From Pyxidicoccus sp. MSG2 (GTDB lineage Bacteria > Myxococcota > Myxococcia > Myxococcales > Myxococcaceae), in assembly GCF_026626705.1 (NCBI RefSeq), contig NZ_JAPNKC010000001.1, positions 496,001 to 560,000 on the forward strand: a stretch of DNA of 64,000 nt, read 5' to 3'. The notes under the pieces are model-generated. The model was given only the letters and a program-made list of their open reading frames with translations, was not told the DNA's origin and ran no database searches. The translations under genes were made by a program, and so were the position numbers. Position 1 is the stretch's first letter; each line of letters opens with the position of its first letter. This document shows, piece by piece, positions 59,501-64,000 of the stretch.

Positions 59501-60829
59501 ATGACCCCTGCCCCTTCCCACGTCGCGGCACCTGGCGCCGAGGCCCGCCCGATTGACTCCAGCGAGCGGCTGGCGCTCCTCGACACGCTGCGCGGCTTCG
59601 CGCTCTGCGGCGTGTTCATCTCCAACGTCTACATGTGGTTCAGCGGCAGGGCGTTCGTCCCGCGCGAGCAGATGATGGCGATGATGGCGAGCGCCTCGCT
59701 GCTGGACACCGTCACCACGCAGGCCTTCATGCTGCTGGTGTTCGGGAAGTTCATCACCATCTTCTCCTTCCTCTTCGGCCTGGGCTTCGCGGTGCAAATG
59801 GGCCGGGCCGAGGAGCGCGGCGCCTCCATCGCCCCGCTCTACTCGCGGCGCCTGGGGGTGATGCTGATGATGGGGCTCACCCACCTGTTCCTGCTCTGGT
59901 ACGGCGACATCCTCAGCACGTACGCGGTGCTGGGCTTCGGGCTGCTGGTGTTCCGGCGGCGCTCGGACCGGACGCTGCTCATCGGCGCCGCGCTGCTGGC
60001 CTTCGTGTGGCCCGTCATCGGCACGCTCATCGTCAAGCTGCCGCAGCTGCTCGCCGCCACGCCGGAGGCCGGGGCCGCCATCGCGAAGGCGTCAGGAGAG
60101 CACTCCGCGGCCCTCAAGGCGCAGGCCCTGGCGGCCTTCTCGGGCGGGAGCTGGCTGGACGTGGTGCGGGATGGCGGCCGCTTCTACGTGCTCGACTTCC
60201 TGCCGATGATTCTCGCCACCATGCTCGCCACGTTCGGCCGCTTCCTCCTGGGCCTGCTGGCGGGGCGGCGCCGGCTCTTCCACGACGCGCCCCAGCACCT
60301 GGGCCTGTTCCGCCGGCTGCTCGGGTGGGGGCTGGTGGCCGGGGTGGTGGGCAGCGGCGCCGGGCTGGTGCTGCAGCAACTGATGCTCCGCAAGATTCTC
60401 ACCCCGGAGTCGCTGCCCACGTGGGTGCCCTTCGCCATGGCGCCCCTGCGGCACCTGGGCGAGCTGGGCTTCGCGAGCGTCTACGTGTCGGGCATCACCC
60501 TGCTCTTCCAGCGCGCCGCATGGCAGCGGCTGCTCGGGGTGCTCGCGCCAGTGGGCCGCATGGCGCTGACCAACTACCTGTCGCAGACGGTGATGAGCGT
60601 ACTGTTCTTCTACGGGTACGGCCTGGGGCAGATAACGAAGCCAGGCCCGGCCGCGTGCTTCGGGCTGTGCCTGGCCGTCTTCGCCGTCCAGGTGGTGTGG
60701 AGCCACCTCTGGCTGTCGCGCTTCCGCTTCGGCCCCGCGGAGTGGATGTGGCGCTCGCTCACGTACGGCAAGGCGCAGCCGATGCGCCGTGACGACGTCG
60801 CGGGCCGCCGCGCCACCGTGCCCGCGTAG
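59501..60829 (+). CDS. DUF418 (YeiB-like) membrane protein
   Basis: Multi-pass membrane protein of 442 residues in the DUF418/YeiB family. The N-terminal signature RLALLDTLRGFALCGVFISNVYMW is typical, as is the C-terminal GRMALTNYLSQTVMSVLFFYGYGLG. About ten hydrophobic segments are visible. Function is unknown; the fold is related to acyltransferase-3/heparan acetyltransferase proteins. It begins 154 bases after nth and converges on a lipoprotein gene with a hairpin between. Confidence 0.85.
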   Translation: MTPAPSHVAAPGAEARPIDSSERLALLDTLRGFALCGVFISNVYMWFSGRAFVPREQMMAMMASASLLDTVTTQAFMLLVFGKFITIFSFLFGLGFAVQMGRAEERGASIAPLYSRRLGVMLMMGLTHLFLLWYGDILSTYAVLGFGLLVFRRRSDRTLLIGAALLAFVWPVIGTLIVKLPQLLAATPEAGAAIAKASGEHSAALKAQALAAFSGGSWLDVVRDGGRFYVLDFLPMILATMLATFGRFLLGLLAGRRRLFHDAPQHLGLFRRLLGWGLVAGVVGSGAGLVLQQLMLRKILTPESLPTWVPFAMAPLRHLGELGFASVYVSGITLLFQRAAWQRLLGVLAPVGRMALTNYLSQTVMSVLFFYGYGLGQITKPGPAACFGLCLAVFAVQVVWSHLWLSRFRFGPAEWMWRSLTYGKAQPMRRDDVAGRRATVPA

Positions 60830-60845
60830 CGAGGGGTACGGCGCT

Positions 60846-60880
60846 CCGCTCCACGTGGCGCACCCCGCCGCGTGGAGCGG
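60846..60880. terminator. Bidirectional hairpin between convergent genes
   Basis: Perfect ten-base inverted repeat (CCGCTCCACG and CGTGGAGCGG, 15-base loop) in the 62-base gap between the DUF418 gene and the opposite-strand lipoprotein gene. It could serve both; no long T run follows. Confidence 0.55.
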
Positions 60881-60891
60881 GCCTTCGTCCG

Positions 60892-61947
60892 CTACTGCCC
60901 GTCGCTCACGCCGTCGGGCGCCCGCTCGGGCTCGGATTCATCCACGGGCTCGTCCGGGACGTAGCCGTCGCCACCGCCCTCACCGTCGCCGTCGCCGTCC
61001 GCTTCGGCGTCGTCCCGGGGCGAGTGGATTTCGGAGGGCTTGCGGAACTCCACCACGTTGCTCACGGCCGTCCGCGCGCTGCTGGCGCAGCCGTAGTTGG
61101 ACGCATACGCCCTCAGCAGGACGGTGGAGTCCCAGTTCTTGTCGTCATCCAGCGTGAGCTCGGAAGAGACCGTCTTGGTGGCGCCCGGCGCGATGGTGAA
61201 GTTGCTGGAGCTGGCCTCGTCGATGTCGCCCGTGCTCTCCGCGCTGTCGTAGAGGCGCAGGCACACGCCCAAGGAGAGGCGGGCCGTGCCCGTGTTCGTC
61301 ACGGTGAAGGTCGCCACGACGGAGTCCGACGGAGACTCCTGGCTCAGGCCCACGTCCTTCAGCTCGAAGACGGCGACGCCATCCTCGGGGTCCGTGAGCT
61401 TCAACCACTCGGGAGCCTCCGCGGGCGCAGGTCTGCCCGTCAGGTCCAGGTGGCTCACCGGGCTGAGGACGGTGTCCCCCGAGAGGCTGTAGCAGGCCGA
61501 CCCGGCGTAGAGCCGGACGGTGCGGGCCTCGCCCCAGACGTCCTCGGCGATGTTCGTCACATCCTCGAAGCCGTCCGACTCCCCACCCCTCAGGCTGATG
61601 GGGCCCAGGCTGGTGTACGAGAGCTGATAGCCGTCCTTGTCATGCAGCGAGAGGCAGCTGCTCGCGCGCGCCCGCTTCGCGCCCAGGTTCTCCAGCGTGT
61701 ACGCGAGCTTCACGCTCACCCCGGTCCGGGTAATCGTCACATCCTTGAAGCGGAACGGCCTGCGCGTGTCCGTCAGCAACACCGTGCCCGCGTCCTTCGC
61801 GGCCGGAGCCGCCGCCGCGACCTGCCCGGCATCCGGTGTGGCCGCTTCCGCGGGTGCGGGCTCCTGCTTCTTGCAGCCACCCAGTGCCACGACACCCAGC
61901 AACGCGACGGCCCAGCCCGGGCGCGTGCGAGAACCTTGTCTGCGCAT
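60892..61947 (-). CDS. Lipoprotein of unknown function with acidic tail
   Basis: Exported lipoprotein of 351 residues (lipobox ALGGC near residue 25). Two similar beta-rich stretches (about 65-165 and 195-305) each have the pattern of a domain containing LRLYDSAEST/LSLHDKDGY, suggesting an internal duplication of an immunoglobulin-like module. The last 40 residues are nearly all acidic (DDAEADGDGDGEGGGDG). No family was named. Divergent from the SPL gene. Confidence 0.65.
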   Translation of the reverse strand: MRRQGSRTRPGWAVALLGVVALGGCKKQEPAPAEAATPDAGQVAAAAPAAKDAGTVLLTDTRRPFRFKDVTITRTGVSVKLAYTLENLGAKRARASSCLSLHDKDGYQLSYTSLGPISLRGGESDGFEDVTNIAEDVWGEARTVRLYAGSACYSLSGDTVLSPVSHLDLTGRPAPAEAPEWLKLTDPEDGVAVFELKDVGLSQESPSDSVVATFTVTNTGTARLSLGVCLRLYDSAESTGDIDEASSSNFTIAPGATKTVSSELTLDDDKNWDSTVLLRAYASNYGCASSARTAVSNVVEFRKPSEIHSPRDDAEADGDGDGEGGGDGYVPDEPVDESEPERAPDGVSDGQ

Positions 61948-62088
61948 GAGGAGTCCCCTCGTGAGGTGCCCACGCTCTTAGCGCGAGTGTCCCGCACCCG
62001 ACAATGCCCCCGCCCTCCTTCCGGGCGTTCAGCCGGAGGCCCTCGCAGCGCCACTGCGCCGCGCCCGGCTTCGGGTTAGGTACGCCCG

Positions 62089-63201
62089 GTGTCGAACCTC
62101 GACCTGTTCGCCCCTCCCCCTCCCCCCACGGGCCCGGGTGCGCTGGACTCGCTGCTGAAGGTGTCCCGCATCTACCTGGAGCCGGGCGTGGAGGAGCACC
62201 TTCGCGGCAGGGAAATCCTCGCGCGCTTCCCGGACGCGGAGCGGGTGGAGGTGGCGTCGCACCAGAACATCCCCGGCCTGTTCGGCAACGAGGGCAACGC
62301 CGAGGCCTGGAACCGCATCAAGGGCAGCACCCTGGTGCTGGGCGTGAAGAAGACGATGTCCTTCACCCCCAACGGGCGCAGCTGCGACTTCATCCCGCCG
62401 TCCACCGCCAACGGCTGCGTCATGAGCTGCGCGTACTGCTACGTGCCGCGCCACAAGGGCTACGCCAACCCCGTCACCGTCTTCGTCAACATCGACCGGA
62501 TCCTCGCCTCCATCCGCCGGCACGCACAGCGGCTGGGGCCGAAGACGGAAGGCAACAGCGTGGACCCGCGCTACTGGGCCTATGACATCGGCTGCAACAG
62601 CGACTGCGCCGCGGACGCGGCCCTGAGCAACAACGTGAGGGACCTGGTCCGCCTCTTCACCACGCTGCCCAACGCGATGGGCACCTTCGCCACCAAGCTC
62701 GTCAACCGCGAGCTGCTGGACTACGCGCCGAAGGGCAAGACGCGCATCCGCTTCAGCCTCATGCCACACGCGAAGGCGAAGCTGCTGGACGTGCGCACCA
62801 GCCCCATCTCCGAGCGCATCGCCGCCATCAACGACTTCGTGGCCGCTGGCTACGAGGTCCACCTCAACTTCTCCCCCGTCGTCGTCTACGACGGCTGGCA
62901 GACCGAGTACGACGCGCTCTTCCAGCAGGTGGACGACGTGCTCTCCCCCGAGGCGAAGGCCCAGCTCGCCGCCGAGGTCATCTTCCTCACCCACCACGCG
63001 GGCCTCCACGAGGTGAACCTGCGCTGGCACCCCAGGGCCGAGGCCTTGCTCTGGACGCCCGGGACGCAGGAGGCCAAGGTGTCCCAGGGCGGCGGCGCCA
63101 ACGTGCGCTACCGCACCGGGCTGAAGGGACGCCTGGTGGCCGAGCTCGAGGAGCTGCTGGCCCGCCGCATGCCCTACTGCCGGGTGAGATACGCGTTCTG
63201 A
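62089..63201 (+). CDS. SPL-family radical SAM protein
   Basis: Protein of 370 residues in the spore photoproduct lyase family. The radical SAM cluster motif is C-x3-C-x2-C (Cys110, 114, 117: NGCVMSCAYCYVPRHKGY). LVLGVKKTMSFTPN precedes it, as in SPL proteins. Later RFSLMPHAKAKLLDVRTSPISERI is typical of SPL. The family splits thymine-type lesions in spores; non-sporulating members may have other substrates, so repair of UV photoproduct is a possibility, not a fact. The GTG start at 62089 was accepted, with only a weak ribosome site. Confidence 0.85.
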   Translation: MSNLDLFAPPPPPTGPGALDSLLKVSRIYLEPGVEEHLRGREILARFPDAERVEVASHQNIPGLFGNEGNAEAWNRIKGSTLVLGVKKTMSFTPNGRSCDFIPPSTANGCVMSCAYCYVPRHKGYANPVTVFVNIDRILASIRRHAQRLGPKTEGNSVDPRYWAYDIGCNSDCAADAALSNNVRDLVRLFTTLPNAMGTFATKLVNRELLDYAPKGKTRIRFSLMPHAKAKLLDVRTSPISERIAAINDFVAAGYEVHLNFSPVVVYDGWQTEYDALFQQVDDVLSPEAKAQLAAEVIFLTHHAGLHEVNLRWHPRAEALLWTPGTQEAKVSQGGGANVRYRTGLKGRLVAELEELLARRMPYCRVRYAF

Positions 63202-63263
63202 CCCGCACGCAGTGTCCGAGCCGTGACTACCGGGGCCCAGGCTGTGGCAGACTCGGTCGGACC

Positions 63264-64000
63264 ATGTGGGATTGGGTCCGCCAACTGGCGGAGTGGTCTC
63301 GTGAAGATGCGCCCTTCGCCGTCGCGACGGTGACTGCGTGCCAGGGCAGTACCCCCGCCGAGCCCGGCGCGAAGCTGCTCGTGCGCGCGGACGGGACGTT
63401 CCACGGCACCGTGGGCGGCGGCCACCTGGAGCAACTGGTGCTCGCGGACGCGCGCGCCTGCCTGGAGAAGGGCGAGGCCCGCTCCTACCGCTACCCGCTG
63501 GGCGCGAAGCTGGGCCAGTGCTGCGGCGGCGTGGTGGACGTCTTCGTGGAGCTGGTGAATCACGGCCCGCGCCTCTACCTCTTCGGCGCCGGCCACGTGG
63601 GCCAGGCGCTGTGCCGCACGCTGGAGGGCACGCCCTTCCAGGTCCACCTCGTGGACGAGCGCCCCGAGTGGCTGCAAGGCGAGCGAATCCCCGCGTCGGT
63701 GGTGCGCCACGACGAGCCGTGGGACGCGTTCGCCGCCCGCGCCTCGTGGGACGCGCGCCGCACGTACGTGGCGGTGATGACGCACCGGCACGACCTGGAC
63801 CAGGACATCATCGCCTTCGCGGTGGAGCGGCCGGCGCGCTACCTGGGACTCATCGGCAGCCGCACGAAGTGGGCCCGCTTCCGCCAGCGGCTGGAGGCCC
63901 GGGGCGTGCCCACGCGGAACATCGACCGGGTGCACTGCCCCATGGGCGTGGAGATTGGCGGCAAGTCGCCACAGGAAGTGGCGGTGAGCATCGCCGCCGG
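63264..64000 (+). CDS. xdhC: XdhC-family protein, cut by window edge
   Basis: First 245 residues of an XdhC/CoxI-family protein; the reading frame is open to the last base. The N-terminal XdhC domain (PFAVATVTACQGSTPAEPGAKLLV, then GTVGGGHLEQL) and a Rossmann-type domain (LYLFGAGHVGQALCRTL, then DERPEWLQ) are both visible, with LGLIGSRTKWARFRQRL near the end. These proteins load or sulfurate the molybdenum cofactor for xanthine-dehydrogenase-type enzymes. The partner enzyme, if any, would lie to the right of the window. Confidence 0.85.
   Translation, partial: MWDWVRQLAEWSREDAPFAVATVTACQGSTPAEPGAKLLVRADGTFHGTVGGGHLEQLVLADARACLEKGEARSYRYPLGAKLGQCCGGVVDVFVELVNHGPRLYLFGAGHVGQALCRTLEGTPFQVHLVDERPEWLQGERIPASVVRHDEPWDAFAARASWDARRTYVAVMTHRHDLDQDIIAFAVERPARYLGLIGSRTKWARFRQRLEARGVPTRNIDRVHCPMGVEIGGKSPQEVAVSIAA

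Overview
The window is high-GC DNA with nearly every base in genes. Lipoproteins, Tat exports, a 'Myxococcales family 1'-type sigma factor next to a TPR protein kinase, and large numbers of secreted hydrolases all point to a myxobacterium of the Myxococcus/Corallococcus kind. No rRNA, tRNA, CRISPR array or transposase was seen. This assignment rests on gene content only.

Layout. 1-24.5 kb is a mixed housekeeping and envelope region: a beta-carbonic-anhydrase-like protein, an APC amino acid permease, a secreted Arg/Asp-rich protein, an Asp-box sialidase-like protein, a class V aminotransferase, then a tight plus-strand run (sigma factor, ZAS-kinase-TPR protein, membrane protein, DUF2071 protein, L,D-transpeptidase). 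A minus-strand set follows: metalloprotease, ABC binding lipoprotein, GlcD-type oxidase, di-haem peroxidase, HTH protein, orphan HicA. Next come a ParB-signature protein, an SPFH protein and an OmpA-family protein. At 24.6-26.5 kb a decayed rubredoxin precedes a class I fumarase. From 26.5 to 39.9 kb all genes are on the minus strand and form two RND efflux sets (TetR, MFP, RND, TolC; then patatin, MFP, and a second RND pump broken by one frameshift). At 40-46 kb are a C45-type hydrolase, a TIM-barrel-like protein, a VOC protein and a haemolysin III protein.

The highlight is 46.1-54.4 kb, a minus-strand biosynthetic cluster for a ribosomally made, modified peptide (RiPP). Transcription order is: a PqqD-like recognition protein, eight tandem 30-33-residue precursor genes, a stand-alone Lon/S16-like protein, an MFS exporter, a DUF5916 protein, a SAM methyltransferase, a DUF692/MNIO metalloenzyme and its partner protein. 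All eight peptides share a start MYVK(A/S)(Q/E)IVRV and a KCSCGGTM motif and differ only in a 7-10 residue tail. Most precursor genes are missing from ordinary ORF lists because they are so short. The likely working is that the recognition protein and partner present the peptide to the MNIO, which oxidises the two cysteines; the methyltransferase decorates, the Lon-like protein may trim, and the MFS pump exports.

From 54.6 kb to the end: menB, a small secreted protein, an EutB-EutC fusion carrying a Tat lipoprotein signal, endonuclease III, a DUF418 membrane protein, a lipoprotein, an SPL-type radical SAM protein, and an XdhC-family gene cut by the window edge. Two separate one-base frameshifts (second RND pump, PqqD-like gene) may be true mutations or assembly errors; raw reads would decide.
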